From Mesodorylaimus sp. YZB2_4 (lineage: Eukaryota > Nematoda > Enoplea > Dorylaimida > Dorylaimidae): a stretch of 64,000 nt of DNA. A program made the translations under genes and the position numbers. Positions 1-11,400 of this stretch are shown here, in pieces (the first letter of the stretch is position 1; each line of letters begins with the position of its first letter). The notes beneath the pieces are model-generated. The model saw only the letters and a list, made by a program, of their open reading frames with translations, ran no database searches and was not told the DNA's origin. The DNA lies in the NCBI GenBank assembly GCA_030248295.1, contig JASANH010001367.1, positions 744,001 through 808,000 of the forward strand, in the 5' to 3' direction.

Positions 1-3000
1 GTCATCGAAGCCTCGTACGTCAAACAGAATTTATTCTGATCCTAAACCAGCAATCTTATAAATCAAGCCAGCGCCCAAAATCCAAATCCAACCATACCCG
101 ATAGTACGTAAGTTGCAACGCCATTTGCAAATAGGCGTCGGGCGATACTTTACAAGTTTTCACAAAGCCCTTTCCATAGTCTTGGAACACCAACAAAGCC
201 ATTTCCACCTCCTTGATTAGTTCTCCCGCCTTCACCTTCGCGTCCTCGATGATTTTGACGCACTAAAATACATTTGTGTGAAAAATCAAAAGGATACTCC
301 AACCCTCGCTGGCTCACCTCTTCAGGCAATTCCCATTTCAAGCGCTGCACTGGCGGCGGCGGCAAATTCGGCGTTCCGACCGTATGACCATCCGGCGCGT
401 ATCTGAAGCGCACAAAGAATTACACCACAGCTCCGCCAGAACCCATAGAAAAGCCGAGCCAAAGCAGCCCCAATAATTCCCGCCAGCCAAACATGAGCCA
501 AACATGAAAGCAAACATGACATAAAAACCCCTTTATTAACTACAACACACCTACCCCAAGACCAAATGATCGTTCATCAGCGAGTACTCGAAATAATGCG
601 ATATAATCGGGGCGTCAGCCCTGCAAGCCAGGAAGCACAGCAAACCGTAGCATCAATTCACTTACATAATATTCACATGCCGCTGTCTTGCGTGATCTCA
701 ACTCAACTCATGTCATATCTAGTAATGCATGTCCGGTTAGTAAACTCTTGCACACCGACCTGACCGAGAGACAACTCAACAGTGAGCACCAGGTGAATGG
801 AAAATCAGAAACAAAGTAGCCCCATTACGTAAATAACACCACAAAGCAGAAAGTGCAGAAGCCCCAAGCATAGCCAGCATGCAATGCGTGATACCTACCC
901 CAGTACGAAATTGTCCCAACAATTGTGAAACTCCATGAGGTGCCCTACAACCGGGGCGTCGGCCCTTGAAAACAAAAAGACCTCATACACAACATCAATG
1001 AATGATCAACCAGTTCGTGACTTATGCAGCAACAACGATGATAATTAAAACATCATGAAAATTATAAGATTTCATGCAAGAATGAAATAAAAAGTCGTGC
1101 ATTTAAAGTCTGGGTCTAATAAGCGAGATAAAGATCTTGACTAACATGTACAAAAATTCAATTAAATTTACCACTAAAAGCCAACTGCTTCTTTTCCCTC
1201 CCTCTTGAAAAGTGTTAGTATTCAACCTTCTTTAGGACTACTGAGCATAAGCCTATCTAGTATTCTAGTATTTGCAAATACTATAATTCTATATGGGGTT
1301 AAGTGTGATATAAAACACCAAAAAGCTATCTTACCACGAATGCTCCGCGTTTAATCCCACCTGAAACAGAAAACGTACGATCAAAACTGATATTCGAATA
1401 TCAACCATATTTCATACCTTGGCATTCTTAGACACAATCACGTTGAAAGTCTTATCGAACCAACGATCATAGCCTTTACCGTGAAGCATACTATGCGCCC
1501 AATGGTCCAATTTACTATAATCGTTCTGCAAACAGCATCCATGAAGATCGTCAAAATTCCGCTACTTCAACAGACAACCATACTGGATCATAGTGCAGTT
1601 CCTCGTCGTCCAAAATTACCGTAAATGCCGCGCGTTCGATAATATGCAACGATGCTTTGTTGACACCTTGACCAAAATATGCTTTCCTGGCATTGGCCCA
1701 TGGAACACGTTCGATCGCCGTCAAAGCCGCCAAATGTTTTTCACCCGGCGCCGGTTCGTTGCTCGAGTCGAGAATACTTTGCAGACTCCTAAAAACCAAA
1801 AAGCCATAAAAAATGCGCACCACGTTGAACAAATATCCGCCCAGATTTCGTGCCCGTTCTGCAACCGCCCTACTCAGAGAAACGCGCACAGTCGAGCAGG
1901 CATGTTTCACGGGGTCTAGCGATACTTGAGGTAACTCAAATTTGACACCCACCATTTTAAAAAGGGCTCGCTCAGTCCGAGCAGTTGGGATAATATTCAA
2001 AGATTTTCAACAGCAAACCCCCTACTTACTGCTCGATAGACGGCGGAGTCAAAATTGTATCACCAACGTAGATAGGCACTTTGTACCAGCATCCCTTGTG
2101 ATATACAGCAACGTGACGAGCATCTTCCCAATGGGCCACAAAGTCTGCAACAAACAACCACTGAATAAGCCGCTTCTGAAAAGTCGTATCTCTATGCTTA
2201 CCAGTATCCACGCCAGGCAGACGAGAACTGTTAAACATGCGTTCGTATTGCGCTGAACAAAGCGGAATAACACCGCCGAGCATAATCTAAAAAAGAATCT
2301 TTTGTCACCGATTCTTCGCTGAATACACGATTCTGCCACAACGTACAGGCTTCAACAGACGCCGTTCGATCAGACGTCGAAACATAAACGAAGCATAGAT
2401 CAAGTTAGCCGCCCTGGCTGCTTGTATGGTCGTCGGCGTTAATTGGATTGTATCCTAAAATAAGCGTATTTACGTAACCATACATTTAATCGAGCTGCAT
2501 TCCCAAGTCGGTTTATACTTCCAGGCTAAGAGATTCAGACACCCTCACAAGTTAATGACATGGGAACAGCCCCAAGGTCCCACCTGCTGATTGAAGTATG
2601 AATCCCACCCAACTCACCATTCCATAGTAATTGCTGTTAATCATGATGGGACCACGACCACGTAAATAAATATATTCTTCCCACCAATCCGACACGTAGT
2701 TACTAGTTACCCACGATTTCAACATTAAATAACGTTGCAATTTTCGACCAATCCCGTTTTTGAAATCCTTTGCTTCTTGAGTCATGGTTTTAAATTTTTC
2801 TTCCGACACCAACGGGCGAACCGTTTCCAAATGCTAAAATATGATAAAAATTATCCTTTGTCCAAACGGGTCTACCAACTCATAACTTACCCGACTAATC
2901 GTATCGTCCAAACGCGGCAACGGCAAACGAGGCAACGAACCTTGGAAACTGGTCAACAACGGATCATGCTTGGCAATAAATTTCACGATAACCTAAACCA

Positions 3001-3619
3001 AAAATTCATCAGCACAAAGCCTTAGTATCTGATTTCTTCCACTCACCATCCAAATCTTCGTCTTCAACGATGCCTTCCCAGCACGCTCATACATCCAACC
3101 TTTGTATTGGAACAACAATTTGATGGCCTTGCGGATCACTTGAATCGACAAAAACCAAGCCGCACTGCCGAACACCACCGTCGCAAGGGCGTGAGAAAAC
3201 CAACGCTGTCTACAAAATAATTACCTCACATTCCTCATCAATTAATTTACTCAAGAAAACTTCTGCCAGAACTCCTCAACTTACCCCAGTATATAGCGTT
3301 CCAAGGCTTCGATCATTCCGTATGATGCATCGATACCAGCGTAATTGAGTCCCGCGATCACTGATATGACCATCACCAAACTGGTCGGCGAAGCAGGGTA
3401 GATACCGGCGTGAAAATCAGCCTGAAACACAATCCAAAATCCATGTTCACATGTTCACTCTATCGTCCAATCACTTACCCGTCTACTTAGAAGCCATTTT
3501 CGCCATTGTCGTTTGACCAAAACGGTAATGTTCCGTAATAATTCTACGTCATAATTGAATCGAACCCCTTCGTGGGATACGACAAAGCCGAAAGCCACGG
3601 CGGCATGGGCTTCAGCCAT
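1..3619 (-). CDS. CPT1: Carnitine O-palmitoyltransferase 1 (partial, 3' end off window)
   Basis: Mitochondrial outer-membrane enzyme that moves long-chain acyl groups from CoA to carnitine, the gate to beta-oxidation. The start at 3619 gives the family N-terminus [12 protein letters not shown]. Exons, in transcript order: 3619-3479, 3421-3285, 3209-3047, 2992-2891, 2833-2618, 2454-2347, 2286-2202, 2144-2030, 1788-1584, 1525-1418, 1360-1335, then either 964-899 or 620-555, then 402-318, 262-98, 41-1. Phases close throughout, giving about 587 residues, so roughly 190 C-terminal residues are missing. Exons 2 and 3 hold the two membrane segments ([25 protein letters not shown]). Family blocks seen: [40 protein letters not shown], and NAEHSW with the catalytic His near residue 467. 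Two homologous 66-nt exons follow the catalytic motif and look mutually exclusive. The identity is seen directly in sequence; the alternative splicing is inferred. Confidence 0.97.
555..620 (-). CDS. CPT1: CPT1 alternative exon B
   Basis: A 66-nt exon flanked by acceptor ggcttgcag and donor GG|GTAGGTG. It encodes [20 protein letters not shown] then LG, matching the same stretch of CPT1 as exon A. Either exon joins the 26-nt catalytic microexon upstream to the exon at 402-318 in frame. If both were skipped, TG would join A to make an immediate TGA stop. Confidence 0.88.
899..964 (-). CDS. CPT1: CPT1 alternative exon A
   Basis: A 66-nt exon, upstream in transcript order of its twin. It completes the Trp codon of the EHSWADAP motif and encodes [20 protein letters not shown] then LG, ending GG|GTAGGT in phase 2. 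The acceptor reads ttttcaag. It has the same length and phases as exon B at 555-620, and 10 of 22 residues are shared. Use in a transcript is inferred, not seen. Confidence 0.88.
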
Positions 3620-5774
3620 TTCGTTTCAAATTTCAATTTATCGATCGATTTCTTTTTCTGTTTATAACGCGTTACAAGAACTGATGATCCTAATGCGATG
3701 TGAAGAAGGCGTGGCTTGGCTGTCGGAGCAACCTAAAAAAAACCGTAAAAAATAAATATCGAATATGTCACTGCAACCATTCGCGAGGGTGCACTTGCGA
3801 GTCACCATCAACCACACAAAGGAGCTAATGCGATAAGATTTTGACACTCTTTGACAGCTTATGAGTTCGAAATAAAAACGAAACTAATAAATCTGAAATT
3901 CACAGAATTCTACAAAAGATCTTCCGGCTCGACGAATCTCTACATTCAATTGGCCACCCAGCTCGTTCGTCAGCAGCTAGCAGCCTATAGCTGCTGAAAA
4001 AGAAGCAGAAAAGCGTATATTGTCGACACAAGCTGCTTCGCAAGGTCCTAATCAATATTATACCCTATCCACTAACTTAGCAGGAAGAGCATGGCTGTCA
4101 CGCAGTTCTGCAACCTTCAGCAACTGTGACCGTCAGGGGTCCATTGAACTCCCTGAGAATCGCAGACGAAATACAGACACACGCGTCTTCTTCGTTTGTT
4201 CTAAAGCGAATCCGCGAAACAGACGCCAACAATCTTCTACAATCCCTGCGTGCGGCCCAACAAGTATGCCAACCAGGTGCAAAGTTCAACCTCGTGCTCT
4301 CTCACCTTCGGAACATAACATCGCATTCCGGCCTAGTTTCCTTGCCAAAACTCACGAAGCGCATAACTAGCTCGCGTACCCGAGGCGATTCAATCTATAA
4401 CTTCTAATATCTAAGCAGAAACATCTTCGTAAACAACAGCAAAAGTAAGATTACGGTTGACAGTACGCCTCCGACCAAATCCAATCTGATTATGAGATGA
4501 TCATATAAAAGCGAGATTTACTGTCTGTGCTGCGAAAAAGTAGCCAAATTAAGCGTATATATTCGCGTGGTAATCTCGACTGACGCATCCAATTAGCAGT
4601 AGGTATGCAAAGTTTTTGCGAAAACAAAAACCAGCCCACGAGGACAAAGTTCGATGCGCTTGGCATCGAACGTTTGTCTCTCCCGGTGTAATCTTGAGTC
4701 GGTGCGCACAATCACGCGGCTTCAAGCAAATAACACGTTTTCGCACTGACGTCATTGACAAAGTCCAAAATACGAAGAATGAAGACTACACTCTTCGCCA
4801 AAGAAACATCCAAAGAAGTCTAAGCTAAGAAACTTCGGCATTTAACAGCAAATATAGGTTCCATATATCACGACTGATGTAATTCGGTTATCGCGACGAA
4901 GACTATGAAAACGGATTCGTCAATTATACAGAAGAGCCACATCAAGATTCAACGAAATTCCAACATCAAGAATTCATCAAAAAACGGTGATTTCATCTTG
5001 TTCATCTTATCGCAGCCTGGTGCAACTTGAACTGTCCAAAGGTTGGATAGTAATTCATCTAAAAGCGGTTATCATCGGCGTTTGGCCAGTCGAATGTGCG
5101 TATGATAGACAATGGAACTAAGTTGTCAACAACTTGCCAATGCTGGCATCCTAGTTCGCACGTAGGTATCCCTTGATCATACAAAGCAAAACAGTCGCAC
5201 GGCTGACTCTTGCCATTAAGAATACATAAATGCACCGCAGCACGTTGGCGGTGTCCAGCGACGATTACGGGGCAAAGTACACTTGGCTGCCTCAACCGTG
5301 GAGCGCCCGTGCGTAGATAGGACGTCAACGAAAGCTCGAGGACGAAGAGCAACACGGAAGCACAGCAGCGTGGTGAAAGTCGATTCTAGCTATGGTAACA
5401 CACATCGTCTACCAGATGCAAGCAGGGCAAAAAAGCCGGAGGGTTTTCCACGTGTGCGCACTAAAACTTCAGGCGCCACCTAACTTCCGTGAAACACAAA
5501 ACAGTAATCGATTAGTGCGGTTTCAATTAGCTCTTGCCTCGCTAGACTCCGATTAGCTGAATCACAATTGCACCCCCACAACCAAAACACATCTGTAGCA
5601 AGAATAAATGCTTACCTAACTGTGCTTTCCAAAGTATTAAAAATGGTCTTTTTCCACTCCGAATGCAGAAGTCGCTAAATCAACTTAGGATACCCCGATC
5701 TTTACAGACACTAAACAGAAATTTACCAGCCTAAAATGAATGAAAGTTTTGGCAACAAACTTTGAACCTTGGAC
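3620..5774. other. Intergenic, no gene recognised
   Basis: Lies upstream of CPT1 on the minus strand. The first few hundred bases should hold the CPT1 5' UTR and promoter, but I see no clear TATA or initiator. Short open frames on both strands (for example 4020-4407) resemble no family and lack splice structure. No repeat was recognised before the inverted repeat at 5775. Confidence 0.5.
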
Positions 5775-6223
5775 CATGGCCTCACTACTACTGTTATATG
5801 GCCTAGCAACCCAAATTTTTTCGTGCGAAATGCTGCTAAGCAAAAAATGTGTGCGCGACCAAATGGGGCCAGCGAGGACCATTCCAAGCGACACGGAGAA
5901 AAATTGTGAGCGACGATAAATATTTAAAGAAGTTCGATGCAGAAAAGCGAGTAAAGTTGCGTGCAATGATCGTATCCATATCCTTAAAAAATCTCCATAT
6001 ACTTACTTTACTCCATCAAAAAGCTAATAAAACTATCAATAATTTACTCGCTTTTCTGCATCGAACTTCTCTAAATATTTATCGTCGCTCACAATTTTTC
6101 TCCGTGTCGCTTGGAATGGTCCTCGCTGGCCCCATTTGGTCGCGCACACATTTTTTGCTTAGCAGCATTTCGCACGAAAAAATTTGGGTTGCTAGGCCAT
6201 ATAACAGTAGTAGTGAGGCCATG
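5775..6223. repeat. Near-perfect inverted repeat, ~180-bp arms
   Basis: Arms at 5775-5954 and 6043-6223 are reverse complements with very few mismatches, separated by about 88 bp. The same deduced peptide (for example FSVSLGMVLAGPIWSRTHFL) is read from the minus strand of one arm and the plus strand of the other, which is how it was spotted. The structure fits a fold-back or MITE-type element, or a recent local inversion-duplication. The shared reading frame is probably a chance open frame. A hairpin transcript is possible but not shown. Confidence 0.85.
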
Positions 6224-8490
6224 CCTTGGACTTTCGGACCGCCGCACGAAGCACGTTTTGCACGTTTCTCAACCAAGTTAATTTGTCATAAGCAGTCGCG
6301 TTGAAGCGGTTAGTTCAATTTTATTGCTTGAGTGGCAAGTTTCAGTTCCCACGAACAGGTTGGGTTTCGAGAATTTGAGAAAACGAATATATACAGATGG
6401 CTGTGTTTTTTATGTGGCCCGGGTGGCTTCATCGAAAAACGCTGGTTTTGTTGGTAAATTTTTAATTTGTAGAAGTGTATCAGGCCTATTATTGGATCGA
6501 TCGTAAAACGAAGCTCGATTTTGAGGTAAGATCGAGGCTGTGGGTCGACATTGCATGTATATGTTAGCAGTTTACAGAGGAACAGAGGGGTGCAGAGCGG
6601 ATTTGTTGAAATTGATACGAGGACAGTACGGTCCTCGTTTACAGGCGTACAGGTAGATGACCCATTCGTATCGTTTGATCTGGGCTTGAGCGAAAGTGGG
6701 CTAGCGAGCGGACGGTTGCGCCAGAACGTATTACACGCTGACCTTGTTGTGTCCCTGGCGATGAACGAACGCGGAACGCTTCTCTATTCGAGCGGCTCTC
6801 TACTAAAACGAGAGGTACGTAGTCGAAACCAAAAATGGGAAAGGGACGATGATGTGAGCCAGACGAGTGTCTACAATTGGCCCCGGGTATGTTCTTCATT
6901 TCGGTTCGGCCTCGTTCGCGTGACGCGCCGGGTGTAAGGGGAATTTTTTCATGGAATCCTCAAAAAAAGAAGCCGTCATTCCTCTTGGATGGTTGCAAAT
7001 CTGTGCGTATCTATTGTTGGGATGGATATAGAAAAACGTGCCCTCGATCTTGGTTTGATGTTTTCCTAGCATTCACCGTTGCTTGAGGCCGGAATTGGGC
7101 GTGGGGCCAGTCGATAGTCGATGGTTTCCTGTAATTATTATCCCCTAACACAATTGGTCGAGGTGAGCTGTCGGTGTGTGGGCGTGCGAGGGAGAAACCA
7201 GGAATGGTGCCAGGTCATCACCGACCACGAGAAATGAAGTGTTGAAAAGTCAGCGCGTAGGTTTTTTCGTCACGTCTGGCGCTAGACGAATGATTTGTCA
7301 TAACTTTTGATGGAAGGCGCGTCATATGGTTTGTTGAAATGAGCATGGGTTTTACACCTTCTGCGAACTGTTTGCTCTCGTGGCCCTCGTGTGGTCTGCT
7401 TGCTTATGACCTCGGCCATTCGAGTAAACTGATCGCACCTAAGCAAACGCGTCTACAAACTGTGCTATTGCACTTTTTCTCCGATTTCAAGCCCGCAACG
7501 CTGACCAATGTCCGTGATGAGTGGACGAGGGATTTGTTTTCATTTCTTCTCTTTACGAGTACCTATATTCGCCGCCAGCGGGACGAAAGCGTAAACACAC
7601 GGTCGCGGTCATCGTATCGTGCAAGGCGTTGAGAATGATTTTGACGCCTTTGCTCCAATGGTTTTTGGGAGTATATTGACGTAGTTTCGGTGCACAAAAA
7701 GCGTCTTCCAAGACGTTCGTCGTGTTCGTATTGGTTCGTTACGCGTCATTCAATCCGACGATCGAAGACCAGCCAAGCCAGGCCCGGTGCAAGAGAAAAA
7801 TGTTGTGTCATGCATGTTTCATGCGTTTACTTTAGGCACGTTTTGCTGCCAGCCGACGAGAGCAACCGTCGAAGAGAAGTGTCCTACGTTTATGTATAAG
7901 CACTGGCCTTCTAGCTCCTAGCCTACTTACAATGGCCAACAAGGCTCTCTTCTCTTTTCTATATTCCACTAACGCGCAATGTGCAAACACGCTTTTCGTT
8001 ACGTTTCGAAAAACGTGCGCCGGAGATGCGTGAAATAAGCTAAACCCTATTCTCCATTCCATTCCCGCTCATTCCATTCGTTTCGATGATTTTAGTGCCT
8101 TCACAGATTGGTCTGATGTAGCTGTCGGACAAGCGAAGCCACTCCATTTTCAACTCTACTTCTCCCCTTTCGCCTTCCTAAACCATTGAAAAGGATTTTA
8201 AAACTTGTATTCTAGCTCAAGTTTGGCAAGCTGGCCCACCCAAATCGAAGCTCAAAGATGTGTTAGTGTGATTCGTGTCGGGTGGGTTCGATCATTTGAG
8301 ACGATTAGTACCTTAAGCATACTAGTTAGATTTTTACTATTGAAAAGATGAGACGCGAAAACAAGTTTTGCCCATTTTTCAAAGCAGCTGACATCGGAAT
8401 CGATTTTGAAGGATGCTACATTTTGTTAGTTATGTTCATCGAGCATTCCTTCGTTTTAGGAGGCTCGTTGAAAAGCAGCTATGCTCACAA
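6224..8490. other. Intergenic / 5' region of the SH2D5-like gene
   Basis: No coding exon could be assigned. The first coding exon of the downstream gene has an acceptor-like ttttag just upstream (near 8454-8459), so a 5' UTR exon somewhere in this stretch is likely. Open frames at 6551-6937, 7339-7632 and 7690-7899 match nothing I know. Confidence 0.4.
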
Positions 8491-11400
8491 ATGGACAAAT
8501 TCGAAGGAGATATGACCCTCTCTTTTCCAGTGAAAGTAAGTTATGCAATTTGCTTTGATGAAAAATTTTTTAAGATGATTCCATTGGGATCAGATTCAAG
8601 ATAATGAATTTTTCGTCTTTTTTTAGTACGTTGCATCGTTTATGGTGAGCGGAGACGATCAAATAACGAGACTAAATTGTGTGCATATACATTTGGAAGC
8701 TATGCGGGTATGGATGGTGGGTGGGGGATGTTTTCATAAAGTTTTGAATAGTTTGTGCATCAGAGTGATGAGTAATGTATTCTTTTCAGAGGGCATCACA
8801 CATCAGCAATCCACTTTCATTGGATGCTAGGGCCCTGGCTCAACTACGCTTTTTCCAACGAGCCTTGCATAATAGCAAACCAGTTTTATTGGACGCCTCG
8901 GCATCTGGAATACGTGTTCGGAGTGAAGATGGCCAGGTAAGACCAAGGAGGGTTCCATTGATGTCTTCTTTAAGACGTCATTTGAAAGTGGCGAAAATGA
9001 TCACTTTCAAAAATGGGCGCCATTAGTTTTTGGTGGATGAAGTGCACTCAATTTTTCTTAAAGGGTCATTTTGGGAAATAGTGTTTATGGCTGGCTCGTG
9101 CCCAAGTACCTGAAAGTACCCGTTTGGAGGGGTGCAAGGGTTGATTGCTTTCTGGTCTATATTGTGCTCATTTCAGACCGCCCATATGGTGCACGCTTTG
9201 AAGCGCGTATCGTACGCCACGTGTGACCCGGATTCGTGTCAATTCGCTTTTTCCGCTCGTCAACCGTCCTCGTCTTTGGACGCCAATGATGGATCAAAGG
9301 TACCGCCATCATCGCATCCACTTCCCGGTGTGCTATATTGTCACGTATTTGTGACTGATTCGCCGCAGCAGGTAAGCACACCCCGATTTGTCGCGGACCA
9401 GACCTGCCTCTCTTATTTTGTTGGTTAGGGAGTATTTGATGAATGGTTTGTTTGTATGTTTCAGGCCAAAGAAATCAACGATTACGTCAGTGATATATTT
9501 CGAGAAGCGGAACGCGAACCACGCTCCGACGCGGCCTATTACGAATTTGCGAGAAATTTTTCAAATTCGGATCAAGACGAGAAATCTTATTTTTCGACTA
9601 CGCCTGGTTCAATACCGTCGTTGACGTTGAATGGAAATAAGAACGTGGAGGAAGGCGGGGAAGAAAAAGTTGACGAATTATTAGAACGGAGAAGAGAAGA
9701 AAAACGATTTTCGGATTTGTGTCAGATGCTCGTCTCCGAGCAAGGACATTGTCGTACGACTCAATACGTAAGTGTCTGGTCGAGTTTAACATGGCGTGTC
9801 TAGATTAGTATATTGGGAGGGTTTGAGTGGGGAGGGTGCCCCTTTGTCGATTATTTACTTCACCCGCCTCCAATCTGTCGCTCAGGGCAGGTACAATAAA
9901 TAAAGGCTCTCATTGTGAACACCGCGCACTGTTTTCTTGTGCAAATAGGGCGCCCTCTTTGTCCGAGCCGTGGTGGCAGCTGGTCGAGTCCGAGAATAGA
10001 GTGGTTAGAAAAAAAGGAACTGGACTTTTCGGTTGTAACCTCGTCCAATCATCGGCTTTGAAAATCATTGATTCACCAAAGCCAATTCTTGGATTTTGAA
10101 AGCAGCGCAAAGACTTGTGTGTGCTTGTAAGGTCTAGGATAAGAGGAGGCCCTGAGTTTGAAATATTCAGCACTTGTATCCGCCATTAGATGCCATGATA
10201 CAGAACATGATGGTCTTATCGTTCAGTCACTCTGGCTCCGTTACGATTTGATCGTTTCTGCCTTGCCCTGTGCTTTTTTGCTTTGTCTAATCTCTAGAGT
10301 CGGTGTACTCAAAGTGAAGTGAAGGGGCGAGTTGGAGAGGCCGTGTTTATTCTTATGTCTGCTTTATGAATGGGTTGCAAGACAGGTCGGAAATAAGGTC
10401 GTGTCGAGGATTGGTCCAAGGGGGTGTGCCGGAAGGGATAAGAGATTATGGATTGGTATCAGCTTCTGACTAACTGGTTCAACCATTCGTGAACATTGCG
10501 CTTAACTTTTTAATCTAAAGCTTCTTCCATTTAAGGCAAAGGAATCGCATTCACCCGGCGGAATGGCAATGGACACTACTCCTGAACCCAAATACTACGC
10601 TTCGCACGAAATCTTGTCGCCTTCCGTTTCCATATTTAAGAAATCTGATTCGCCAATCAATGATCGATCACCGAATCAGTCGAGGCGGATGAGATATTTG
10701 GGCAATGCTAATTTGGATCAACCGAGCATGGAATTCAATTCAGTTAAACCAGATGCAAATATTTTTACTGATATTCCAGCGCCGAGCTATTCGGTAGAAA
10801 ATGGAGCTAAAGAATTCAAATCGCCGTTGAGACCCGAGAGTAAACGACAAAAGAGAAGACCGTTATCGGCCGTGCTGACGGATTTTGCTGGAGCTGGCAA
10901 AAGGAGAACGACGACGATGTGTGCGGGAAACGGGGAGCAATCGAACGATCACTTACGACGAATGTCAATGTTGGACAGTGATGTGGAGAGGAACGATGGG
11001 AATAAGAATGGATCGATTCTCAAGTAAGTCCGTTTGGAATTTTAGATTTTGCAAAAAAAATTACAAGACCAGTTTGGTGTTTAGGCGGCTACTTCATCTC
11101 AGAATCGGTAGTGGATCGAGCTTACGCCTGAACTTACTCAATGATAGTTCGTCGTCAAAATCGTCTGATCAGTCGAACGATTCGTGCAATAGTCGACAAC
11201 GATCTAGCCAAAGTGTCCGCTTCCTGGGAGCCAATCTCGATCAAACTCAGGATGCTCCGTGCTCGTCCAACGAGCACGCGATTGCAGTGGCTTCGAAACG
11301 ACGTCGGAGGCCATTGTCGGCAGTTTTTGGTAATGCTACTGTCAGCGCGTCTATTATTCACAACGGGGTCGGACCCGCTGGCCATCCAGTCCATACGAAC

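Noticed and set aside
322..522. Minus frame reading [14 protein letters not shown], at first taken as CPT1 coding
   Set aside because: The true CPT1 exon starts at 402 after cttcag; upstream sequence is intron, and the WADAP block is supplied by the alternative exons.
2347..2454. Extending CPT1 exon 6 to a GTGTAT donor (adding VRCGRI)
   Set aside because: The GTACGT donor at 2346 gives [15 protein letters not shown], matching the family without an insertion.
5849..6304. 151-codon frame in the inverted repeat
   Set aside because: The same peptide is read from the opposite strand of the other arm, so it follows from the palindrome; no domain recognised.
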